This document shows, one piece after another, positions 15,318-22,815 of a stretch of DNA of 22,903 nucleotides. The notes under the pieces are model-generated. The model saw nothing but the letters and a program-made list of their open reading frames with translations, did no database searches and was not told the origin of the DNA. The position numbers were made by a program, and so were the translations under genes. The number at the start of each line of letters is the position of its first letter. Within the stretch, counting starts at the first letter, position 1. Source of the DNA: DATBMY01 sp036554605 (GTDB lineage: Bacteria > Acidobacteriota > Blastocatellia > UBA7656); the NCBI GenBank assembly GCA_036554605.1, contig DATBMY010000341.1:1-22903 (forward strand). The letters run 5' to 3'.

Positions 15318-17855
15318 TCAGAACCGGCTCCAGGGATTGCCAACGATGACGAATGATGACCAGTAGTTCGGGTGGCGTGTCTGTATGCCGCTATAAAGCA
15401 TCTGGAGCTTTGCCTGGCGCAGCGCTGCCGCGTTGCTCATGCCGCCGGAAAGGTGCCGGTAGAAACCCTTCATGAACCGTCCGGTGGAGATGTCGCTGAC
15501 ATTCCACAGACTGACGACCACCGAACGCGCGCCGGCTTGAAGGAATGCCCGGCTCAGCCCCACCACCCCTTCCCCGGTCAGCAGTCTCCCGCGCCCGGTC
15601 TGACAGGCGCTCACCACCACAAGGTCGCAATCGAGGTTCAGGCGGGTTATCTCGTTCACGTCGAGAAAACCATCTTCTTCCGCATCGCCATCCAGGCCCA
15701 GCACGATGGCCGAGCGCCAGGGGAATTCCTCGTCAATCAAACTATGCGTTGCGAAGTGCAAATGCCGGTATCGCCCAAGCGGCTCGCGCTTGATGGCTGA
15801 TTCAGTGCTCTGCTTTCCCAGAAGCACCCGCCGCCGGTCAGCAGGAAAGAGGCTCGCTATATATTGAACCTCATCGCGCGTCCTCGGCAGCGACCCTAAA
15901 CGTAAGACCCGCGCGCCGATACTCTGTCGCGGCGCGCTGCTTGAACCGTACCTTGATCGCTTGCCGCGCAGGGCTGCCGCCTTCGGGTCGAAGTCCGGGT
16001 CGCCGACGGCGAGCAGTTCCATCTTATCGCCGCCGGGCTTGCTTTTTGAATCCTGCCACAAGCCAAGCATACTGGCGGATGGGTTGTAGCCGATCTCATG
16101 GTCTTCGATCAGGTATCGGCCATTGCGGATCAGCGCCTCGAAAGGCAAGTAATGGAGCAAGCCGTCGGGAACCACCATCAACCGCTGGCCAGGCTCGATG
16201 TGCCGGGCCAACCCCCCAAACAGCATGGCGAAGAGAGCCCCGGCTTGCTTTCTCACGCCGTCGATGCCCCTTTCCAGATGGAGTTGCTCGGGCGAGGCGG
16301 CGATTCTCTCTATGTAGGCCCTGACAGCTTTCTCGATATCTCTCCGGGGCGGGAGGATTTCAGCGAAAAACTCACCCCGCGCAAAGAGCCAGGCGAAGGA
16401 TCGCGTCTCTCCCAGGGAGAATTCCGCCAATGTCATATCATCGGCGGCGGTCTGCTTTTTTAACTGCTCGACGGTGGCCGGATCCGACCAGACCAGACGT
16501 TCCCGGTAGCGCTGTATCTCAGCCCGCGCCTGCGCCTCCAGCATCCTGAGCTCCGCCTCCTCTATTTTTTCTTGCAGTCTCGCCTGTTGTTCGGGGGAGA
16601 GGTTTGAAACGAGTAGTTGCCTGCGCATCCGCGCGGTCGATCTGGACAGTTCGCGCCGGGCCGCTTCCTGGTCGCTATCCTCTGATGGCGGCCTGGCTCG
16701 CCGCGCGGCGATCAGTGTCAAGATCACTCGGGATTTGGCCTTGTCTGCCATTTCATACGCCTTCGCGTGCCGGCCCTCTTCCATCAACAAGTCCACGTAT
16801 TCGCGATAAGCTGCCTGGGCCTCTTCTCTGAATTCAACCGCGCTCGCCTCGGTGAGGTAATAGTGGCTCCAAAACATGGCGTTAATATGGTTTATCGCCC
16901 GTAAATAAAAATCGAGCGCGCGCCCTTTTTGCCCGAGCGCGCGGGTCGAGCGGGCGCGATTGAGCCAGGCGCGCCACTGCAATTCTCTGACATTAACGTA
17001 ATCCGCATGGGTGACGGCCAGCTTTCCAAGACCCTCCGCCAGCGTCACGGCCTGTTCCGCCTGTTCAAGCGCGGGTTGCTTGTGCGAGGCAAGCAAGGAG
17101 AGAGCAGACAACGCGCATAAGACTTTGACCCGGCCCGCAACGTTCTCGTCTCTCTCATAGATCGCCAGGGCTTTCTCAAAGGCGCCTTTCGCTCTTTCAA
17201 CCGAGCCCTGATCCTGGCTGACTCGGCCCTCCAGGTAGAGCAAGGATGGGTCGGCTTGCGAGCCATCACGGGTTAACCCTAAGGCTCGCCTTACGCACGC
17301 CGCGGCTTTCTTCATTTCCCCCTGACGATGATAAAGGTTGCCCAGACCAGCCAGGGCGAGTCTCTGCGCCGGGAGGTCGTTTACAAGGCGCGCCGGGGCA
17401 AGCGCCTGGTTGAAATAGCGCTCGGCCAGATCGTGTAGATACAGATCGGCATAAATCGAGGCAATCGCATTCAAAGCATTCGCGCGGACCCCCGCCGGGA
17501 TTGACTTTACGCCGAGCGCCAGACGGTAGTAATACAAGGCAGGCTGGTAGTCTCTGGCCTGGCTGTAGCGATCACCCATTTGCAAGGCCGCCTTCGCGGC
17601 TCTTCCAGGCTCGCGCAGCCGCACCCACATCTGCATGGCTTCTTGCAATTGCAGGCGTGCTGATTCGCTCTCCTGATTATCGGCCAGAAGCAGGGCATTC
17701 TCGAATAATGTTTCAGCCCGACTTGCGGCCTGCGCTGATTTGCGCTCGCTTCCGCCACGGCCGCCTTGCTCGATGGCAAGCGAGCCGGAAGCAATCAGCA
17801 AAAGTGCGGAGACGAAGAGCGAAGCGAGGCCTATTGTGGGGGTTTGGAATATCAA
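15318..17855 (-). CDS. TPR-CHAT protein (caspase-like peptidase domain after TPR repeats), predicted exported
   Basis: 845 residues. The start is a TTG at 17855 with AAGGAAGAGA upstream; no better in-frame start is seen. The N-terminus (GLASLFVSALLLIASGSLA) reads as a signal peptide. Residues about 45-400 are TPR repeats (for example ALQMGDRYSQARDYQPALYY and ALAGLGNLYHRQGEMKKAAA). A charged, probably coiled-coil stretch spans about 400-470. The C-terminal CHAT domain (about 540-845) keeps the caspase-type dyad: His704 in HLHFATHSLID and Cys751 in LVVVSACQTGRG, then GLSRAFLQAGARSVVVSLW and a terminal NYWSSFVIVGNPW. CHAT domains are clan CD peptidases; some act in RNA-guided or gasdermin immune systems, many have no known role. 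No gasdermin, CRISPR or other effector is next to it, so the target is unknown. Its neighbours are an IS remnant and a secreted protein. Confidence 0.93.
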   Translation of the reverse strand: MIFQTPTIGLASLFVSALLLIASGSLAIEQGGRGGSERKSAQAASRAETLFENALLLADNQESESARLQLQEAMQMWVRLREPGRAAKAALQMGDRYSQARDYQPALYYYRLALGVKSIPAGVRANALNAIASIYADLYLHDLAERYFNQALAPARLVNDLPAQRLALAGLGNLYHRQGEMKKAAACVRRALGLTRDGSQADPSLLYLEGRVSQDQGSVERAKGAFEKALAIYERDENVAGRVKVLCALSALSLLASHKQPALEQAEQAVTLAEGLGKLAVTHADYVNVRELQWRAWLNRARSTRALGQKGRALDFYLRAINHINAMFWSHYYLTEASAVEFREEAQAAYREYVDLLMEEGRHAKAYEMADKAKSRVILTLIAARRARPPSEDSDQEAARRELSRSTARMRRQLLVSNLSPEQQARLQEKIEEAELRMLEAQARAEIQRYRERLVWSDPATVEQLKKQTAADDMTLAEFSLGETRSFAWLFARGEFFAEILPPRRDIEKAVRAYIERIAASPEQLHLERGIDGVRKQAGALFAMLFGGLARHIEPGQRLMVVPDGLLHYLPFEALIRNGRYLIEDHEIGYNPSASMLGLWQDSKSKPGGDKMELLAVGDPDFDPKAAALRGKRSRYGSSSAPRQSIGARVLRLGSLPRTRDEVQYIASLFPADRRRVLLGKQSTESAIKREPLGRYRHLHFATHSLIDEEFPWRSAIVLGLDGDAEEDGFLDVNEITRLNLDCDLVVVSACQTGRGRLLTGEGVVGLSRAFLQAGARSVVVSLWNVSDISTGRFMKGFYRHLSGGMSNAAALRQAKLQMLYSGIQTRHPNYWSSFVIVGNPWSRF

Positions 17856-17977
17856 TCTCTTCCTTACTCGATAAGTATCCGGGACCGGAACAACAGAAGG
17901 AACACAGAATACAACGCCCTGAATCGCGTGTAAACCACAACAGGTGCGCGAAGTGAAAGTAGGTGGACTCAGGCCGC

Positions 17978-18006
17978 GAGGGTGTCAGACGGATTGTGTA
18001 AATGAG
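17978..18006. repeat. Probable terminal inverted repeat of an IS256-family element (single end)
   Basis: GGGTGTCAGACGGATTGTGT followed by AAATG has the form of IS256-family ends, which often read as GTGTC...TTGTGTAAA. It lies about 35 bases beyond the end of the transposase remnant, where the IS end is expected. The matching other end was not found in the window. The assignment rests on recall of the family pattern. Confidence 0.5.
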
Positions 18007-18038
18007 TTCTTGTCAATAACTCCCATCGGTACTCTGCC

Positions 18039-18179
18039 TTAAAAGATTATCGCGAACTGATTCATAGCTCCGCTCCAATCTCTGATCGGCATTGTCCACT
18101 TCTTCGAGATGTTCTTCAAGCCCAGATACAGCAGCTTATACAGGCTATATAGCTCAGTCCGTACAGAGTGGGGGGTTGC
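18039..18179 (-). pseudogene. 3'-terminal fragment of an IS256/Mutator-family transposase
   Basis: Read on the minus strand, an open stretch of 46 codons ends in TAA at 18039. It encodes LYKLLYLGLKNISKKWTMPI followed by RDWSGAMNQFAIIF, which is the typical C-terminus of IS256-type (Mutator) transposases. The rest of the transposase, including the DDE core, is absent: upstream in this frame there is a TGA, and no related sequence continues toward mnmE. No start codon is apparent. It is a relic of a past insertion between mnmE and the CHAT gene. The match is by pattern memory but the motif is distinctive. Confidence 0.8.
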
Positions 18180-18249
18180 TCAATATGTATCTGGTATGAG
18201 TGACGCCGGTAAGCATTTCACTCACTCGCCAGGAGTACTATGCCCGGGC

Positions 18250-19626
18250 CTATTTGCCGATGCAGAACGTCGAGAAGATCTGCCCCAGTATGTCGTTTGT
18301 GAGCGTCTCGCCGGTTATCTCGCCCAGCGCGACGAGCGCGCCGTGCAGCTTGATCAGGATCACCTCTTCCAGCTCGCCTTCGAGCATCAGCTCGCGCGCT
18401 CCCCCCAGCTCTGCTATCGCCCGTTTAAGAGCGGAGTGCTGTCGCGCATCGGTGATCATTACGTCGTCTCGCTCCAGGCGATCATCACCCGCGAGCCGCC
18501 CGAATATCCCGCGCGTCAGCTCATCAAACCCGCTCCCCGTAGCCGCGGATATGCTTATCACATCGCCCGCTTGCGCGCCCCTTACATCTTCCGGCCATAC
18601 TGCTCGCGGCAGATCAATCTTATTGAGCGCGACGATGCGCCGCTCGGCAGGCACCTGGCCGAGCAATCGCAGATCATCTTCGACGACGCGCTCAGAGGCG
18701 TCGAGCACCAGAAGCGATATGTCGGCGTCGGCTATGGCCGAGCGGCTTCTCTCTATGCCGATGCTTTCGACCATATCAGTCGTCTCGCGTATCCCCGCCG
18801 TGTCGATCAATCGCACGGGGACTCCGGCAATCGATGTTGTCTCGTATAGCATGTCGCGGGTAGTTCCGGGCTGCGCCGTCACGATCGCTCGCTCTATCCC
18901 GATCAGGCGGTTGAAGACCGAAGACTTGCCGACGTTCGGGCGGCCGACAATCGCGAGGTGGAAGCCTTCTTTGACGTAGCGGCCCAGGGCAAAACCTCCG
19001 GCAATCTCGCTCAAAGAGTCGCGCGTGCGATCAAGTTTCGTCAACAACGCCGACGCGGCTTCGGGCGATATGTCTTCTTCTACAAACTCAACCGCCGATT
19101 CCATATGGACTATTATCTCGACGAGCAGGTCCTTAAGCGGCGCGAGCCGTTTCGACAGCGCGCCTTCGAGCTGCCTGGTCGCCAGTCGAGCCTGGTAATC
19201 GGTCTGCGCGTTGATAACGTCCCGGACCGCCTGCGCCTGCGCGAGGTCTATGCGCCGGTTGAAGAAAGCGCGCATGGTAAATTCTCCCGGGCTGGCTATT
19301 CGCGCGCCGCATTCGACGACGATTTCGAGCACGCGCCGGAGGATGACCGGGCTGCCGTGACAGCTCAGCTCTACCACGTCCTGTCCCGTGTAAGAGCGGG
19401 GGGCTTTGAAAAAGGTAAGCACGACTTCGTCTATTGGCTCGCCGGTCGCGGGATCGTGGATATGGCCGAACTGCGCGTGACTGGGGCGACCGGGTGGAGA
19501 GGCGGACGCGGGCTGAAAAAATGAGGAGATTATTTCAAGCGAGCCGGGCCCGCTCAGTCGTACGACTCCGATACCTCCGCGGCCCGGCGGCGTCGAGATT
19601 GCTGCTATCGTATCATCGCGGCTCAT
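18250..19626 (-). CDS. mnmE: tRNA modification GTPase MnmE (TrmE)
   Basis: 458 residues, standard length. The N-terminal domain starts DTIAAISTPPGRGGIGVVRL, as in other MnmE proteins, and contains the folate-binding region. The inserted G domain has GRPNVGKS (228-235), DTAGIRET (from 275), NKID (335-338) and SAATG (360-364). The C-terminal CIGK (455-458) keeps the catalytic cysteine Cys455. With MnmG it carries out GTP- and folate-dependent modification of U34 in tRNAs; the usual partners act in the cytoplasm as a complex. The ATG at 19626 fixes the conserved N-terminus, but no Shine-Dalgarno sequence precedes it: a G/C-rich repeat runs to within a few bases of the start. It follows jag after 155 bases. 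Confidence 0.97.
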   Translation of the reverse strand: MSRDDTIAAISTPPGRGGIGVVRLSGPGSLEIISSFFQPASASPPGRPSHAQFGHIHDPATGEPIDEVVLTFFKAPRSYTGQDVVELSCHGSPVILRRVLEIVVECGARIASPGEFTMRAFFNRRIDLAQAQAVRDVINAQTDYQARLATRQLEGALSKRLAPLKDLLVEIIVHMESAVEFVEEDISPEAASALLTKLDRTRDSLSEIAGGFALGRYVKEGFHLAIVGRPNVGKSSVFNRLIGIERAIVTAQPGTTRDMLYETTSIAGVPVRLIDTAGIRETTDMVESIGIERSRSAIADADISLLVLDASERVVEDDLRLLGQVPAERRIVALNKIDLPRAVWPEDVRGAQAGDVISISAATGSGFDELTRGIFGRLAGDDRLERDDVMITDARQHSALKRAIAELGGARELMLEGELEEVILIKLHGALVALGEITGETLTNDILGQIFSTFCIGK

Positions 19627-19781
19627 ATCGGGGGCCAGGGTTCAGAGGTCGGGGGTCGGGGATGTCAGGGAAATAACCTTTCAAATCTGAAATAGCATAT
19701 TTGAGATAAGGAGTCGCTATACCCTTAATATGCTCCCTATCCGGCCCCGACCACCGATCACTGATTACTATCCGACCCCGG
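19627..19781. repeat. Heptad-phased repeat element filling the jag-mnmE gap
   Basis: On the minus strand the side next to mnmE reads CCCGACC, CCCGACC, TCTGAAC, CCTGGCC, CCCGATA, i.e. seven-base units. The side next to jag carries related units (TCAGTGA, TCGGTGG, TCGGGGC). The arms at 19649-19661 and 19745-19757 are inverted repeats of 13 bases with one mismatch. Between them is an AT-rich centre with its own TCAAAT/ATTTGA stem. The element occupies the whole gap from the jag stop codon to the mnmE start. Confidence 0.65.
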
Positions 19782-20234
19782 TCAGGCTGGATAGACCGTG
19801 ACTTTGCGATTCTCGCCCGATCCCTGGCTCTCTGTCCTGACGGTGGAATCCTGGGCCAGGGTGAGGTGGATGATGCGGCGCTCGTGGGGATTCATGGCGT
19901 CGAATATAAACGGGACGCGCGAAGAGCGCACTCTCTCGGCCGCTTTCTCGGCCATCAACTGAAGTTCTTTCTCGCGCCGCGCGCGGTAGTTGCCGGAGTC
20001 AAAGACTATGCGTGACTCTTCGCCCGTCTGCTTCGTGTGCAGGCGATTGCCGAGATACTCCAGCGTGTCGAGCAGCTCCGCGTTATGCCCGAGCAACATC
20101 GACACGTCATCGCCGCGCACCTGTATGCGCGCTTCCGCCTCGCGGGTCTCCAGACTCGCCCGAAGGTTGAGACCAGAAAGCTCCAGTATGCGATTCGTGA
20201 ATTCCACAACGCTATTGAGATCTTCTTCCGACAT
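19782..20234 (-). CDS. jag: KH-R3H RNA-binding protein (Jag/KhpB/EloR family), short form
   Basis: 150 residues. The N-terminal Jag_N domain of longer homologues is absent. A KH domain covers about residues 8-80 (ILELSGLNLRASLETREAEA ... LLDTLEYLGNRLHTK); its loop reads LGHNAE where a GxxG is expected. An R3H domain follows (RARREKELQLMAEKAAERVR ... NPHERRIIHLTL) with the R-x3-H motif intact. In Firmicutes the homologue forms an RNA-binding pair with KhpA and affects cell elongation; no role is established for this short type. Place between yidC and mnmE is the conserved one. The start has AAGGTG about eight bases upstream. Confidence 0.92.
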   Translation of the reverse strand: MSEEDLNSVVEFTNRILELSGLNLRASLETREAEARIQVRGDDVSMLLGHNAELLDTLEYLGNRLHTKQTGEESRIVFDSGNYRARREKELQLMAEKAAERVRSSRVPFIFDAMNPHERRIIHLTLAQDSTVRTESQGSGENRKVTVYPA

Positions 20235-20271
20235 TCGTTTTCACCTTCGAAAGCCGCCGTTTATATGCCCA

Positions 20272-22188
20272 CTACACGCGTCCCACTTCTGCTTTGCCCC
20301 GTTGTTTACCCTGCTTGCGCCGCCCGCCCGGTTTATCCGAAGGGGCTGCTCCGGTCTTGCCCGTAGTGGGCGAGGGCGCTTCGGCGGGCTCGGCCAGCCG
20401 CTTGTTTATCCATACCTGCACCGCGACTCCAACGATGTTGCTAACCATCCAGTAGAGCACGAGTCCGCTCGGCGCGCTGAAGAAGAAGAAGTAGGTGAGC
20501 ATTATCGGCATGACCCATATCATCAGCGCACGCTGCATCTTCATCGCGGGATCATCGACGGCGGGCGTCGGCGTCAACTTGGTCGAGGCGATCATAGTCC
20601 CGCACATGACGAGCGGCAATATATAGTAAGGATCGGGCCGCGAAAGATCATTGAGCCAGAGTAACCAGGGCGAGTGCCGCACGTCGAGCGAAGAGCCGAG
20701 GTACAGATATATGGCCCAGAAGATCGGGAACTGCAAAAGCAGGGGCAAGCACCCGCCCAGCGGGTTCGCCTCTTTCATCAAGGCGAGCTGCTCTTGCTGT
20801 AATTGCTGAAGCTCGCGCTCGTACTTCTTCGGATTCTCTTTGAGCTTCTTCATCTTTTCCTGAAGCTCTTTCATACGCGGCTGGTGCTTGGCCGCCTTTC
20901 TCATCTTCTTCGTGCTGGTGTACCTGAGCGGCGAAAGCGCCAGATTCAATAATATCGTCGTTGCGACAATAGCCCAGCCATAGTTATTAAAAAGCCTGGC
21001 GAAAAAATTGAACGAAACATCGAGCACCGGAATGAGCGGGCGGACGAGAAACGAGAAGAAGCCGTAATCGATTAGCGCGCCCATGTCCGTATCAAACGTG
21101 TCGCTGAGACGGCCGAGCACTTCGCGCTCTCTCGGGCCGACGAAGACGTATGTTGGCGCTTCGGCTCCTAAAGCATTTACCGGGAAAGCAAGCGCCGGGT
21201 AATCGCGCGCGGGCAGATTCGGGTCAGGCAGCTTTATCTGGTAATCGCTCACCGCAACCGCTCGCGCGGGATCAGCCGGCTGAGTGATGCCCACCATCGT
21301 GAAGTAATGATCGCCTACTCCGGCCCAGCGATAGCCGCTGCTGCTTTTATCGACCCACTGCTGCCCGGCGCTGCCAAGCTCCTGGTTTATCTGAAGGCCC
21401 GGTATATATTCCGCGTCGCCCTCGGCCTGGTTGTAAGCCACGGCCTGCGGCGGGGTGCTGTAGCTGTCTATCACCAGGTTGGTCTGATCGCCGATCCCAG
21501 GCCCCATAACGAGTTGCACGGGCTGGACCTGCGCGCCCGAAACGACTTCGGCCCTGGCATCCAGGACCAGCCGGTCGCCATAAAACGTGAACGCCTTGCG
21601 CGCCGTTACTCCGCCAACGCTCGTGATAAATTCAACGCTACGCGATTCGCCGTCGCCAAGCGTTATGACGTTTTCATCCGGCGCGGCGCCTCTCACCTCG
21701 AAGTTGGCCCGGTTGATTGCGGCCGAGAGGTTCTCGTCCCCCGGCACGCGCATGCTCAAAGGCCGGCCGATCTTCTCCAGCATCATCCGTATATCGGGAT
21801 TAGAGTCCGAGGCCTGCGGAATCAGCTCAAGTGGGATCGGATTATCTTTCGTGCTCGCGGCGGCAAGCACCGGCTCGCCGTTGCCCTTCGCGATGTGAAG
21901 TATCCATGAGGTAGCGACCGCGCCCTGGCTTGAAAGCGTTACTTCCCAGTTGCGGGTGATTATCTTGAGCGGCGCGCGCGCCGGCACGTTTGACGGCTGA
22001 AGCAATGCTTCGGGCGCGGCGGGGGCGGGCTGCGCCGTGACCGGCGGTTTGCTCTCTGTTACGGCCGCGGGCTCGCCGGGTGGCGGCTGAACCGGGGGCG
22101 GAGCGAAGAATGCGCTGTAGATAATCGGCCAGCCGATGAGCACAAGCAGCGAGAGCGCCATTGCCAGTATGATGCGTGTTCGGTCCAT
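20272..22188 (-). CDS. yidC: Membrane protein insertase YidC
   Basis: 638 residues from the ATG at 22188 (an in-frame TTG lies directly before it). The first membrane helix is RIILAMALSLLVLIGWPIIY, then a Pro/Ala-rich linker, the large periplasmic P1 domain (about 65-350) and the conserved C-terminal insertase core: NYGWAIVATTILLNLALSPL, charged C1 loop, NPLGGCLPLLLQFPIFWAIY, DPYYILPLVMCGTM, and SAPSGLVLYWMVSNIVGVAV. The tail is basic (KPGGRRKQGKQRGKAEVGRV), as in YidC proteins that bind ribosomes. It inserts proteins into the inner membrane alone or with SecYEG. The groove arginine of E. coli (Arg366) aligns with Asn in ILLNLALSPL. No strong ribosome site is visible. It lies 64 bases after yidD. 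Confidence 0.97.
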   Translation of the reverse strand: MDRTRIILAMALSLLVLIGWPIIYSAFFAPPPVQPPPGEPAAVTESKPPVTAQPAPAAPEALLQPSNVPARAPLKIITRNWEVTLSSQGAVATSWILHIAKGNGEPVLAAASTKDNPIPLELIPQASDSNPDIRMMLEKIGRPLSMRVPGDENLSAAINRANFEVRGAAPDENVITLGDGESRSVEFITSVGGVTARKAFTFYGDRLVLDARAEVVSGAQVQPVQLVMGPGIGDQTNLVIDSYSTPPQAVAYNQAEGDAEYIPGLQINQELGSAGQQWVDKSSSGYRWAGVGDHYFTMVGITQPADPARAVAVSDYQIKLPDPNLPARDYPALAFPVNALGAEAPTYVFVGPREREVLGRLSDTFDTDMGALIDYGFFSFLVRPLIPVLDVSFNFFARLFNNYGWAIVATTILLNLALSPLRYTSTKKMRKAAKHQPRMKELQEKMKKLKENPKKYERELQQLQQEQLALMKEANPLGGCLPLLLQFPIFWAIYLYLGSSLDVRHSPWLLWLNDLSRPDPYYILPLVMCGTMIASTKLTPTPAVDDPAMKMQRALMIWVMPIMLTYFFFFSAPSGLVLYWMVSNIVGVAVQVWINKRLAEPAEAPSPTTGKTGAAPSDKPGGRRKQGKQRGKAEVGRV

Positions 22189-22252
22189 CAATCACATCAG
22201 GCGGAGCAAGCCGCCTGTCCTTACTATTATTCTCATTAATCCCGGAATGCGC

Positions 22253-22462
22253 CTATTTCACCGGGTCGTAGCCGCCGGAATGAAACGGGTGGCACCGCAG
22301 CAGCCGGCGCAATCCCATGTATGAGCCGCGCAGCGCCCCGTATTTCTTTATCGCTTCCATCGCATATTCAGAACAGGTTGGCGTGAATCTGCACGACGGG
22401 GGGAGCAGCGGCGAGATGAGCGCCTTATATATACGCAGCAAGAAGAGCAGCACGAACTTCAC
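22253..22462 (-). CDS. yidD: Membrane protein insertion efficiency factor YidD
   Basis: 69 residues, the normal size. The signature is full: LLRIYKALISPLLPPSCRFT, PTCSEYAMEAIKKYGALRGS, RRLLRCHPFHSGGYDPVK, with the conserved cysteines. YidD is a small inner-membrane-associated protein that helps Sec/YidC insertion. The start is a GTG that overlaps the rnpA stop by four bases (GTGA at 22459-22462), so translation is likely coupled to rnpA. yidC follows downstream, the standard order. Confidence 0.95.
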   Translation of the reverse strand: MKFVLLFLLRIYKALISPLLPPSCRFTPTCSEYAMEAIKKYGALRGSYMGLRRLLRCHPFHSGGYDPVK

Positions 22463-22815
22463 TCGACGCTCAACCCCTCCAGAAAATTAATAAAGTCATC
22501 TTCAAGGTCGCTCAAGGCGGCTTCCACAAGGGACCGCTTCACGTTAATGACTATATCAACTCCCCGCGGTGCTAGCCACTTGTTTTTGCGAAACGCCTCG
22601 CGCAGTAGCCGCCTGGCGCGATTGCGCTCGACCGCATTGCCGATCTTGCGCGTAGCGGTAATGCCCAGACGCGGCCCCTCACCCGAGTTCGGCAAGATGA
22701 AAGCGGTAAAGAAACGGGTGTGGACCTTGCGCCCTCCCTCATATACGCGCTTGAAATGATCGCGCTTGAGAATCCGATCTGCCTTGCTAAAACTCTGAGA
22801 TAGATCACTCGACAT
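22459..22815 (-). CDS. rnpA: Ribonuclease P protein component
   Basis: 118 residues from the ATG at 22815, a normal RnpA length. An in-frame GTG at 22875 would add 20 residues (a glycine-rich start) and cannot be excluded, since neither start has a well-spaced ribosome site. The core ADRILKRDHFKRVYEGGRKV and the RNR signature TATRKIGNAVERNRARRLLR are clear. RnpA is the protein cofactor of the RNase P ribozyme that trims the 5' ends of tRNA precursors. It begins the rnpA-yidD-yidC-jag-mnmE block; rpmH is expected just past the right edge. Confidence 0.95.
   Translation of the reverse strand: MSSDLSQSFSKADRILKRDHFKRVYEGGRKVHTRFFTAFILPNSGEGPRLGITATRKIGNAVERNRARRLLREAFRKNKWLAPRGVDIVINVKRSLVEAALSDLEDDFINFLEGLSVE

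Larger units (their letters stand above)
17856..18249. other. Intergenic gap between mnmE and the CHAT gene, holding an IS remnant
   Basis: 394 bases. The central part (about 17978-18179) is a decayed end of an IS256-type element. The 120 bases next to the CHAT gene should carry its promoter, but no clear -35/-10 pair stands out. The 70 bases next to the mnmE stop show nothing I can name. Confidence 0.6.

Noticed and set aside
15318..17855. CHAT gene as part of a gasdermin or CRISPR-type immune operon
   Set aside because: No gasdermin-like, Cas or other effector gene is adjacent, and the protein has a signal peptide, so the immune reading is not supported.
17978..18179. A complete IS256 element
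   Set aside because: Only the last 40-odd codons of the transposase and one end are present; no second terminal repeat or DDE core was found.
18109..18979. Two long plus-strand open frames opposite mnmE and the IS relic
   Set aside because: They are shadows of mnmE; the first begins as the reverse reading of the transposase relic.
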